A stretch of DNA of 7,544 bases from Candidatus Rokuibacteriota bacterium (GTDB lineage: Bacteria; JAUVQV01): positions 1-7,544 of the forward strand of contig JAUVQV010000033.1 of NCBI GenBank assembly GCA_030597995.1, given 5' to 3'. Below, piece by piece: positions 1 to 5,242 of the stretch. The number at the start of each line of letters is the position of its first letter. Position 1 is the stretch's first letter. The translations under genes and the position numbers were made by a program. The notes beneath the pieces were generated by a model, which was not told the DNA's origin, searched no databases, and saw nothing but the letters and a program-made list of their open reading frames with translations.

Positions 1-33
1 CCCGGTCAGCACCCTTGTCCCGCTTAGTATATC

Positions 34-48
34 GCAAGCTCCGTGCCA
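34..48 (-). promoter_or_regulatory. Sigma-54 (-24/-12) promoter firing out of the window
   Basis: Read on the minus strand the site is TGGCACG-GAGC-TTGC, a full match to the RpoN consensus TGGCACG-N4-TTGC. The invariant GG (47-46) and GC (35-34) are separated by exactly 10 bases. Transcription should start near position 22 and run towards position 1, into a gene outside the window. It lies 145 bases beyond the glnK stop and so is separate from the amt-glnK promoter. Position and context suggest a nitrogen-regulated gene such as a glutamine synthetase or a second transporter, but that is inference. Confidence 0.8.
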
Positions 49-60
49 GTGGCCCTCGAA

Positions 61-98
61 GGGAGAAATACCTTGAATCCAAAGGGATTAAAGCTCCC
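61..98. repeat. Nested inverted repeat between glnK and the left sigma-54 promoter
   Basis: An outer pair GGGAG (61-65) and CTCCC (94-98) encloses an inner pair AATCC (76-80) and GGATT (85-89) with a four-base spacer. In glnK read-through RNA it could fold into a two-part stem. No T-tract follows on the minus strand, so a classical intrinsic terminator is not supported. It also lies between a possible enhancer (127-138) and the promoter (34-48), so a DNA-level role is equally possible. Confidence 0.3.
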
Positions 99-126
99 AC
101 CCGCAGCGGATGGCGGCCTGACAAGA

Positions 127-138
127 TACCATTTGGTA
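127..138. promoter_or_regulatory. Candidate activator-binding site, copy 1
   Basis: TACCATTTGGTA is a perfect palindrome TACCA-N2-TGGTA. Its near edge is 80 bases upstream of the GG of the sigma-54 promoter at 34-48, a normal distance for an enhancer bound by an NtrC/NifA-type activator. The wider sequence ATAC-N3-TTGGTAGGAA (126-142) recurs at 2197-2213 upstream of the amt sigma-54 promoter, and 11 of the 12 core bases recur in the activator promoter at 3865-3876. It is neither the classical NifA site (TGT-N10-ACA) nor the NtrC site. Confidence 0.5.
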
Positions 139-192
139 GGAATGCAACCTCAACACATACCTGGGGGTAGGATCTGGATCGCGCACCCCATA

Positions 193-534
193 CTAGCCGA
201 TTGCCACGCCGCCGGTCTCACGGGTACGGATGCGTACACACTCCCGCAGGCCGAGAACGAAAATCTTTCCGTCTCCGACCTGGCCGGTCTGCGCCCCGGC
301 GGTGATGGCGTCGATGGCCGGCTGTACGAAGTCATCATTCACTGCACTCTCCAGCTTGATTTTTTTCAGCAGACTTCCCGCCTCCTTCTGGCCCCGGTAG
401 ACCTCAGAGACCCCCTTCTGCCGGCCTCGCCCAACGACATTCGAGACCGTCACCAGGTGGATTTCGTTTTCGGTCAATCGCGTCAGCACTTCGTTCAGGC
501 GGTCTGGTTGGATAACGGCAACGAGGTATTTCAC
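193..534 (-). CDS. glnK: P-II family nitrogen regulatory protein (GlnK/GlnB)
   Basis: This is a 113-residue P-II signal protein, the usual length. P-II trimers bind ATP/ADP and 2-oxoglutarate and report nitrogen state; when encoded next to amt they usually plug the ammonium channel. The T-loop reads GRGRQKGVSEVYRG (35-48). The Q39-K40-G41 segment, K58, the B-loop TGQVGDGKIF (83-92) and C-terminal R101/R103 are all present, so nucleotide binding looks intact. The residue at position 51, the Tyr uridylylated in enteric GlnB/GlnK, is Glu here (QKEAG), and position 49, the phosphorylated Ser in cyanobacteria, is Gln. Covalent control at those residues is therefore unlikely. The start is GTG, chosen because a strong Shine-Dalgarno precedes it and the family N-terminus begins there. 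It follows amt by 38 bases on the same strand and is probably cotranscribed. The symbol glnK rests on the amt linkage. Confidence 0.96.
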   Translation of the reverse strand: MKYLVAVIQPDRLNEVLTRLTENEIHLVTVSNVVGRGRQKGVSEVYRGQKEAGSLLKKIKLESAVNDDFVQPAIDAITAGAQTGQVGDGKIFVLGLRECVRIRTRETGGVAIG

Positions 535-544
535 GGCTGTATCT

Positions 545-552
545 CCTCCTTT
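545..552 (-). promoter_or_regulatory. Ribosome binding site of glnK
   Basis: AAAGGAGG on the minus strand, ten bases before the GTG at 534, supports a GTG start for glnK. An ATG further upstream (560-558) is out of frame. The site sits in the 38-base gap after the amt stop codon, so glnK is translated independently within the shared message. Confidence 0.85.
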
Positions 553-572
553 GCAAGCATGGATCCTTCACA

Positions 573-1949
573 CTACTCTATGAGTGTGTAGCCTGCTTCG
601 CGGTGTTCGGCAATATCCAGTCCCATCCTCTCCTCATGGTCGGAGACCCGCAGCGGGATGATGGCGCCCACAATTTTCAGCAGGCCGATTGTGACCACAA
701 ACGAGTAGGTCACAGTTACGAGAACGGCCTTGAGCTGGATCACGAACTGTCCCGGGTTTCCAGAGAAAAGCCCGTCGGCTCCATCGGGATTGACGACCCT
801 GGTGGCGAAGAGACCTGTGGCCAGCGCTCCCCAGATCCCGCCGATAGCGTGCACGCCGAAGGCGTCAAGAGAGTCGTCATATCCGAGCTTCGCCTTCGCG
901 AACGCCACCATGAGGTAACAGGCCGTGGAGGCCCCGATTCCAATCCAGATGGCTCCGATCACGTTTACGAATCCGGCCGCGGGGGTAATCGCCACCAGAC
1001 CGGAAACCACACCGGTGATCATCCCCAGCATCGTGGGGCGGGAGTGGATAACCCAGTCCAGCAGGGCCCAGGTGAGGCCGGCGGCGGCCGGAGCCACGTG
1101 GGTGACCACGAAGGCGTTGGTCGCCAGGGCTCCGGAACTCAAGGCGCTGCCGGCGTTGAACCCGAACCACCCGAACCAGAGCAGTCCGGCCCCGAGGACG
1201 GCCAGGGGCAGGTTGTGGGGCGGCGACACCCTCTTCGGGTACCCCTCACGCTTGCCCAGCACCAGCGCCGTCGCCAGGGCCGCGACCCCGGCATTGATGT
1301 GCACCACCGTCCCCCCGGCAAAGTCCAGGGCACCGTCACTCCCGAGAAATCCGCCGCCCCACACCCAGTGGGCCACGGGATCGTACACAACCGTGGCCCA
1401 CAACACGGAGAAGAGACAGAACGCGGCGAATTTCATGCGCTCGGCAAAGGCCCCCAGGATCAGCGCCGGAGTGATGACGGCGAACATAGCCTGAAAAATC
1501 ATGAACGCCTGGTGCGGGATCGTTCCCGCAAGGTCCGGATTGGGCTCCAATCCCACCCCTTGGAGCGCGAACCAGTCCAGACCGCCGATGATCCCTTTGA
1601 TATCGGGCCCGAAAGCCAGGGTATAGCCGATCAACACCCATTGCATCGTAATGAGGCAAATCACCATAAAGCACTGCATCAGCACCGAGAGGATGTTTTT
1701 CCTGCGCACCAATCCCCCATAGAAAAACGCGAGACCGGGTACCATCAGGAGAACCAGCGCCGCACTTATTAAGACCCACGCCGTGTCACCGGAATCGAGT
1801 GCCCCGGCCACAGAGGCTTCCGGCGTGTTCGCCGCCTCCCCCGCCGCGGCTACTGTGGCCAGAATGACGCTTAGAAGAAACGCCAAGAGAAACCAGAGCG
1901 GAAACTTGCGTGACGAATCTCGGGCGAAAACTTCCTTCATCCATTTCAT
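573..1949 (-). CDS. amt: Ammonium transporter (Amt/MEP/Rh family)
   Basis: This is a 458-residue inner-membrane channel protein moving ammonium into the cell. Residues 16-36 form a hydrophobic signal-like segment ending in AAAG, then come the usual hydrophobic helices of an Amt. Hallmarks seen: PGLAFFYGGLVRRKN (71-85), MFAVITPAL with a likely pore-gate Phe at 156, AERMKF (169-174), HWVWGGG (194-200), LDFAGGTVVHIN (208-219) with Asp209 and first pore His217, WFGWFGFNAGSA (258-269), and DAFGVHAIGG (362-371) with second pore His367. The C-terminal tail has the family pattern VSDHEERMGLDIAEH (435-449), needed for P-II contact. I placed the start at ATG 1949 because a strong ribosome site precedes it; an in-frame TTG at 2075 lies upstream of the predicted transcription start. 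It leads an amt-glnK pair behind a sigma-54 promoter, so expression should depend on RpoN and an enhancer-binding activator, probably the one encoded next door. Confidence 0.96.
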   Translation of the reverse strand: MKWMKEVFARDSSRKFPLWFLLAFLLSVILATVAAAGEAANTPEASVAGALDSGDTAWVLISAALVLLMVPGLAFFYGGLVRRKNILSVLMQCFMVICLITMQWVLIGYTLAFGPDIKGIIGGLDWFALQGVGLEPNPDLAGTIPHQAFMIFQAMFAVITPALILGAFAERMKFAAFCLFSVLWATVVYDPVAHWVWGGGFLGSDGALDFAGGTVVHINAGVAALATALVLGKREGYPKRVSPPHNLPLAVLGAGLLWFGWFGFNAGSALSSGALATNAFVVTHVAPAAAGLTWALLDWVIHSRPTMLGMITGVVSGLVAITPAAGFVNVIGAIWIGIGASTACYLMVAFAKAKLGYDDSLDAFGVHAIGGIWGALATGLFATRVVNPDGADGLFSGNPGQFVIQLKAVLVTVTYSFVVTIGLLKIVGAIIPLRVSDHEERMGLDIAEHREAGYTLIE

Positions 1950-2070
1950 GATATTTTTCCCCTCCTTCGCTTTATCTTTTTTTCTGACCGGCCGGCCCTC
2001 CTCAACCGGGCCGCTTCCGCCGCGGTCCCCCGATAGTGGGGTCGTGGCGACGAGAGCACTTTTTCTTTGA
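1950..2070 (-). other. Predicted long 5' leader of the amt-glnK message
   Basis: If the sigma-54 promoter at 2082-2096 starts RNA near 2070, amt has an untranslated leader of about 120 bases. The middle is very GC-rich and can pair: GGCCC (2006-2010) with GGGCC (1992-1996), inside GACCG with CGGTC, giving a strong stem about 30 bases before the ribosome site. No U-tract follows, so it is not an obvious terminator. I do not recognise a riboswitch family. Confidence 0.45.
1959..1967 (-). promoter_or_regulatory. Ribosome binding site of amt
   Basis: AAGGAGGGG on the minus strand, nine bases before ATG 1949. It decides the start of amt: the upstream in-frame TTG (2075) has no comparable site and lies between the sigma-54 promoter and its predicted transcription start. 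Confidence 0.85.
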
Positions 2071-2081
2071 CTCAAATAGTC

Positions 2082-2096
2082 GCAAAGGGCGTGCCA
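2082..2096 (-). promoter_or_regulatory. Sigma-54 (-24/-12) promoter of amt-glnK
   Basis: The minus strand reads TGGCACG-CCCT-TTGC, a complete RpoN consensus with GG (2095-2094) and GC (2083-2082) exactly 10 bases apart. The predicted start is near 2070. Such promoters need an ATP-driven enhancer-binding protein, and one is encoded immediately upstream (2247-3809). The promoter is near-identical in its conserved bases to the one at 34-48, and both continue with GA after TTGC. Confidence 0.88.
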
Positions 2097-2124
2097 GTCT
2101 CCACAGAGAGGGTGAAAAAAAATA

Positions 2125-2137
2125 CAAGCCTATGATT
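2125..2137 (-). promoter_or_regulatory. Possible IHF site between enhancer and amt promoter
   Basis: The minus strand reads AATCATAGGCTTG, which matches the IHF consensus WATCAR-N4-TTR at all specified bases except the sixth. It lies about 36 bases upstream of the -24 element and between it and the candidate enhancer at 2198-2209, where a DNA bend would help looping. An eight-A tract (2113-2122 region) lies alongside, but on the side opposite to that usual for strong IHF sites. The match is short and may be chance. Confidence 0.3.
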
Positions 2138-2155
2138 ATGTGTGCTTAATGAAGG

Positions 2156-2185
2156 GTGCGGCCTTTCCGAGACGGAGTGCCTCAC
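2156..2185. repeat. Imperfect inverted repeat upstream of the amt promoter
   Basis: Arms GTGCGGC (2156-2162) and GCCTCAC (2179-2185) are inverted copies with one mismatch, 16 bases apart. They sit about 60-90 bases upstream of the -24 element. The spacer contains TCCGAGACGG, which recurs next to the activator promoter at 3900-3909. It could be a second regulator site or a weak structure ending the activator message; there is no T-tract beside it. Confidence 0.3.
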
Positions 2186-2197
2186 AAGGGAGAAGCA

Positions 2198-2209
2198 TAC
2201 GCATTGGTA
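2198..2209. promoter_or_regulatory. Candidate activator-binding site, copy 2 (amt enhancer)
   Basis: TACGCATTGGTA matches the palindrome TACCA-N2-TGGTA at 8 of 10 positions, with one half perfect. It is 103 bases upstream of the GG of the amt sigma-54 promoter, a usual enhancer distance, and 23 bases (about two helical turns) further out than copy 1 is from its promoter. The flank GGAA following the core is shared with copy 1. Confidence 0.45.
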
Positions 2210-2246
2210 GGAAAATTGTGATCTGTAAACCAAAGGGAAAAAAATT

Positions 2247-3809
2247 TTAAGGGCTGGAACGGAAGCGCCTGGGATCAATCCCAAGTTTCTTCACCCTCAG
2301 GCCCATCAGCCGTTCTGTGGCCCCCAGGGCCCGGGCGGCCTTTGCCCGGTTGCCCCGCGAGGACTTGAGGGCATCCTGGATGAGGTCCCTTTCCAGGCTC
2401 TCGAGGGACTCCCGCAGTGTCCCGGAGTGGGCCGTTCCGCTCGCCTCGGCGGTCTGCAGGGTGGGCGGCAGGTGGTAGCCGTGAATCACATCGCTGTGGC
2501 TCAGGAGCACCGCCCGCTCGATGCAGTTCTCCAGCTCCCGGACGTTTCCCGGCCAGTGATAGCTCATGAGCATGTCGATAGCCGGGGTGGAGATGCGTCG
2601 AACCTCCTTGTGGCTCCCTCGGCTGTATTTCTCGACGAAATAGTCCGCCAGCAAAAGGACGTCCGCCCGCCGCTCCCGCAGCGGCGGGACGTGGATGGGA
2701 AAGACGTTCAGCCGGTAGTAGAGGTCCGGCCTGAAAGTACCATTCGCCACCAACTCCTCCAGGTTGCGGTTCGTGGCGGTGATGACCCTGATATCGGCCT
2801 TGATCGTGACTGTACCGCCCACCCGCTCGAACTCCCTCTCCTGGAGAACCCGCAGGAGCTTGATCTGGGTGGCGTGAGAGAGATCGCCGATCTCGTCCAG
2901 GAAGATGCTCCCCCCGGAGGCCAGCTCAAACCTCCCCTTGCGCTGCGTGACAGCACCGGTGAAGGCACCCTTTTCGTGTCCGAAGAGCTCGCTCTCGATT
3001 ACGGCTTCCGGAAGGGCGGCGCAGTTGACTTTTACGAACGGCCTCGCCGCCCGGAGGCTGTTGTAGTGTATGGCGTGGGCCACCAGCTCTTTCCCGACCC
3101 CGCTTTCGCCCCGGATCAGGACCGTGGCCTCGCTCTTCGAGACCTGGGCAATCAGGTCGTAGACTGCCTGCATCGCCTTCGAGTTGCCGATGATGTTGGA
3201 GGGGCGAAAACGGTCTTTCAACTCTTCCTGGAGACGGATGTTCTCTTCTAGGAGGACTTGGCGCTCCTCCTGGGCCGTTTGCCGCAGGCGTACCGCCTGG
3301 GCGATCATCGAGGCGATGATCGACATCAGCCGCACGTCCTCTTCCAAAGACACCTCCTCGGAAAAAAGGCGGTCCGCACTGAGCGCTCCAATCACTTCAT
3401 TCCCCAGTTTGATGGGCACGCAGATGAAGGAGATGTCCTTTTTGCGCAGGCTTCTCCGGGCCCCGGTCCGGTCCAGGAACAGCGGTTCCTCAGCGATGCG
3501 CGGAACGACGGCCGGCTGCCCCGTCTGCACCACCTTCCCCGTTACCCCCTCTCCGAGACGGTACTTCCCCCGCTCCTGCTGGTTAGTTGAGAGCCCGTGC
3601 GCGGCCTCGATAAAAATCTGACCGCTCTCCCGGTTCAGGAGGGTGAGGATCCCTCGCAACATTCCCATGTGCCTGGCCATCGCCTTGAGCACCGGACCCA
3701 CTTCCTCCCGCAGATCCAGGCTGCGATCGAGGGTCTGGCTGACCTCAAAAAGCAAAGAAAGCTCCTGAACTTCCCGCCTCACCCTCGGCTGTCCGCGCCG
3801 GACGCTCAT
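2247..3809 (-). CDS. NifA-like sigma-54-dependent transcriptional activator (GAF-AAA+-HTH)
   Basis: This 520-residue cytoplasmic protein is an ATP-driven activator of RpoN promoters. Residues about 15-175 form a GAF sensor domain closely resembling that of NifA ([19 protein letters not shown], 81-99; [16 protein letters not shown], 128-142). A short helical linker with a possible coiled coil (175-200) follows. The AAA+ domain shows Walker A GESGVGKE (234-241), the sigma-54 contact loop GAFTGA (281-286), Walker B SIFLDE (301-306), sensor ATNR (345-348), the arginine-finger region [12 protein letters not shown] (359-370) and [10 protein letters not shown] (419-428). The C-terminal HTH is at about 486-513 ([19 protein letters not shown]). 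There is no receiver domain, so it is not NtrC, and the Cys-rich linker of oxygen-sensitive NifA is absent. ATG 3809 is chosen: AAAGGGGAGA precedes it, and an upstream in-frame TTG (3899) lies inside the -35 box. Likely targets are amt-glnK and the gene behind the promoter at 34-48. Whether it controls nitrogen fixation cannot be told here. Confidence 0.93.
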   Translation of the reverse strand: MSVRRGQPRVRREVQELSLLFEVSQTLDRSLDLREEVGPVLKAMARHMGMLRGILTLLNRESGQIFIEAAHGLSTNQQERGKYRLGEGVTGKVVQTGQPAVVPRIAEEPLFLDRTGARRSLRKKDISFICVPIKLGNEVIGALSADRLFSEEVSLEEDVRLMSIIASMIAQAVRLRQTAQEERQVLLEENIRLQEELKDRFRPSNIIGNSKAMQAVYDLIAQVSKSEATVLIRGESGVGKELVAHAIHYNSLRAARPFVKVNCAALPEAVIESELFGHEKGAFTGAVTQRKGRFELASGGSIFLDEIGDLSHATQIKLLRVLQEREFERVGGTVTIKADIRVITATNRNLEELVANGTFRPDLYYRLNVFPIHVPPLRERRADVLLLADYFVEKYSRGSHKEVRRISTPAIDMLMSYHWPGNVRELENCIERAVLLSHSDVIHGYHLPPTLQTAEASGTAHSGTLRESLESLERDLIQDALKSSRGNRAKAARALGATERLMGLRVKKLGIDPRRFRSSP

Positions 3810-3864
3810 ATCTCCCCTTTCGAAACCCAGAACGTACCCCTGAGTATTGCAGTGATGAAAATCA

Positions 3865-3876
3865 TACCAAATTGTA
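3865..3876. promoter_or_regulatory. Candidate autoregulatory operator, copy 3 of the motif
   Basis: The minus strand reads TACAATTTGGTA, identical to copy 1 (TACCATTTGGTA) at 11 of 12 bases. It overlaps the -10 hexamer of the activator's sigma-70 promoter and extends to the predicted start point, so a bound protein would block RNA polymerase. Binding of the activator to its own promoter is inference from the shared motif. Part of the match is forced by the -10 box itself. Confidence 0.4.
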
Positions 3877-3899
3877 GTGTTTTCCCCCGGAAAAGTCAA
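3871..3899 (-). promoter_or_regulatory. Sigma-70 promoter of the NifA-like activator gene
   Basis: TTGACT (3899-3894), 17 bases, TACAAT (3876-3871) on the minus strand: five of six consensus bases in each box with ideal spacing. RNA should start near 3864, giving a leader of about 55 bases to ATG 3809. This is one of the clearest promoters in the window and implies the activator is made under housekeeping sigma, independently of RpoN. Confidence 0.8.
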
Positions 3900-3911
3900 T
3901 CCGAGACGGTG

Positions 3912-3964
3912 CCCTTCGGACCTGCGATCCCAGGGGCCGCCCCCCCCTCCGGCCGAAGGGGATC
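3912..3964. repeat. Overlapping inverted repeats between the divergent promoters
   Basis: CCCTTCGG (3912-3919) and CCGAAGGG (3953-3960) are perfect 8-bp inverted arms. A second pair, GATCCC (3926-3931) and GGGATC (3959-3964), overlaps the first, so both cannot pair at once. The loop has a run of eight C (3940-3947). The element lies upstream of both the leftward activator promoter and the rightward promoter at 3985-4012, so neither predicted transcript includes it. It may be a protein-binding site, a relic, or a terminator blocking stray transcription. Confidence 0.4.
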
Positions 3965-3984
3965 CTCACTGCGGGCTTGGAGTT

Positions 3985-4012
3985 TTGGAAGCCGGGGACC
4001 CGGTGGTAAAAT
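3985..4012 (+). promoter_or_regulatory. Sigma-70-like promoter giving a leaderless MEMO message
   Basis: TTGGAA (3985-3990), 16 bases, TAAAAT (4007-4012). Placing the last base of the -10 box at -7 puts the start at 4019, exactly the A of the ATG of the next gene. There is no Shine-Dalgarno between the box and the ATG, which agrees with a leaderless message. Confidence 0.5.
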
Positions 4013-4018
4013 AGTGCC

Positions 4019-5242
4019 ATGGGCCTGCTTCCCAAGCTCCGGACAGATATCACGCTCACTCCCGCCGCGGTGGGAGGCCGCCGCCTCATTTTTGTGCGTG
4101 ACCCTTTGGGCCTTGCCGATCCCGATCTGGCACTCAACGCGGAGGCGGGCCGCTACCTGGGATTCTTTGACGGCACAAAAAGCGCCCGCGACTTGCAATT
4201 GACGATAATGCGTGAACGCGGAGGTGCTCTCGTGCTGCGGAGCGAGATCGAGGAGCTGGTGGGAAAATTTGAGCAGCTCGGTCTCTTGCAGACCGAGAGT
4301 TACCGGAACGCACGGGAAAGGGTCGTCCGTGATTTTGCCGAGCGCGACCAACGGACCGCGGCCCACGCGGGCACCGCATACCCCTCTGATCCCGGAGAAC
4401 TGGCTGCCAATCTGGACGAAGCCCTCTCCTTCCCGAAGCCCGGTCCCGGTCCGGCGGCCACGGCGGAGGGCCCCTGCGCCCTCGCCGCCCCCCACCTGGA
4501 TCTGCGGGTGGCCGCCGGGGTGTATGGATCCGCCTACCGCGCTATCCGCCACCTGCGCCCATCGGGCATCCTCCTTCTCGGTACCGGCCATAGTCTGGAG
4601 AGACGGTATTGCCTCACCGAGAAGACCTTTCAGACCCCCCTGGGAACAGTCGCGGTGGACCGGACTATGGTGAAGCGGCTCCGGAAGGCGGGCGGGAGCG
4701 CCCTGGCCGAGAACGACTTCGCCCACCGGAGCGAACATTCCCTGGAGTTCCAGTTGCTCTTCCTGCAGCGGATATTCCCGATGTCGAAGATCCCGCTTTT
4801 GCCCGTACTCTGCGGCCCCCTGGAGGACTTGTTCCTCCAGGGGCGGCGCCCGACGGAGGTCCCGGAGATCCGCGCCTTTATTGGCGAGCTCAGAGACTGG
4901 TTCTTGAAACCTCCGGCGGGAAAACTCATCGTGGCCGGCGTCGATCTCTCTCACGTCGGTCCAAAGTTCGGCCACGCGGACTCCGGCACGGCGCTGGAGG
5001 CGGAATTCAGGGCCCACGACCGGGAACTCCTCGCCGCCCTGGAAGAAGGGGAAGCCGAGGCCTTCTATGACATCGTGGCGAGAGCCTCCAACACCTACAA
5101 TGTCTGCGGGTTCTCCACCCTCTGGGCACTTCTAGCCGTCTCGCACGAGGTCCGGGGAAGGGTCCTCGACTACCAGGTCTGGCACGAGGAGCCCACCCGG
5201 TCGGCCGTCAGCTGTGGGGCAGTGGTCTGGGAGAGAAGATGA
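4019..5242 (+). CDS. MEMO-family protein (AmmeMemoRadiSam system protein B-like) with N-terminal extension
   Basis: This 407-residue protein has two parts. Residues about 115-407 form a MEMO domain, a fold related to LigB-type dioxygenases. Conserved points seen: TAYPSDPGEL (119-128), APHLDL with His159, LGTGHSL with His191, EHSLEFQLLFLQ (239-250), AGVDLSH (306-312) and NVCGFSTLW with Cys363, matching the His/His/Cys pocket of human MEMO1. Residues about 1-100 are extra compared with the roughly 270-300-residue simple MEMO proteins. LALNAEAGRYLGFFDGTKSARDL to FEQLGLLQ resembles the small winged-helix PqqD/RRE-like fold, an inference from pattern only. In many bacteria this type works with an AMMECR1-domain protein and a radical SAM protein, neither of which is visible here. 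The biochemical function is not established. The start is ATG 4019, matching the family N-terminus, with no ribosome site. Its stop overlaps the alanine dehydrogenase start (ATGA), implying coupled translation. Confidence 0.88.
   Translation: MGLLPKLRTDITLTPAAVGGRRLIFVRDPLGLADPDLALNAEAGRYLGFFDGTKSARDLQLTIMRERGGALVLRSEIEELVGKFEQLGLLQTESYRNARERVVRDFAERDQRTAAHAGTAYPSDPGELAANLDEALSFPKPGPGPAATAEGPCALAAPHLDLRVAAGVYGSAYRAIRHLRPSGILLLGTGHSLERRYCLTEKTFQTPLGTVAVDRTMVKRLRKAGGSALAENDFAHRSEHSLEFQLLFLQRIFPMSKIPLLPVLCGPLEDLFLQGRRPTEVPEIRAFIGELRDWFLKPPAGKLIVAGVDLSHVGPKFGHADSGTALEAEFRAHDRELLAALEEGEAEAFYDIVARASNTYNVCGFSTLWALLAVSHEVRGRVLDYQVWHEEPTRSAVSCGAVVWERR

Larger units (their letters stand above)
1..192. 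other. Intergenic region downstream of glnK
   Basis: I see no gene in this stretch. It holds a perfect sigma-54 promoter pointing left (34-48), a nested inverted repeat (61-98) and a 12-bp palindrome (127-138), which together look like the control region of a gene lying beyond the left edge on the minus strand. Reading frames here are short, or are the antisense run-on opposite glnK. Confidence 0.6.

Noticed and set aside
43..591. Plus-strand open frame opposite glnK
   Set aside because: It spans the sigma-54 promoter, the intergenic region and the antisense of glnK; no ribosome site and no domain.
603..1772. Long plus-strand open frame (389 codons) opposite amt
   Set aside because: It is fully antisense to a clear ammonium transporter, is very rich in Gly, Arg, His and Gln with no recognisable domain, and is what GC-rich codon bias leaves open.
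1948..2060. Small GTG-started leader ORF (about 37 codons, basic) ending in TGA that overlaps the amt ATG
   Set aside because: The overlap is tempting for coupling, but there is no ribosome site before the GTG and the peptide is low-complexity Arg/Lys-rich, as expected by chance.
1950..2075. N-terminal extension of amt from TTG 2075
   Set aside because: The TTG lies between the -12 element and the predicted start of transcription, the 42 extra residues are unlike any Amt, and a strong ribosome site precedes ATG 1949.
2240..2282. T-run after the activator stop as an intrinsic terminator
   Set aside because: Seven T follow the stop codon on the minus strand, but the nearest stem (GGGA-TTGA-TCCC at 2271-2282) is short and about 25 bases away, so a classical terminator is not supported.
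3810..3899. N-terminal extension of the activator from TTG 3899
   Set aside because: The codon is part of the -35 box of a strong promoter; ATG 3809 has its own ribosome site.
3896..5017. Minus-strand open frame (373 codons) opposite the MEMO gene
   Set aside because: It is antisense to a gene with a recognised domain and conserved motifs, and would run through the divergent promoter region. No family resemblance.
5181..5197. TGGCACGAGGAGC as another sigma-54 promoter
   Set aside because: The -24 half is good, but no GC lies ten bases after the GG and the site is inside the MEMO coding region.
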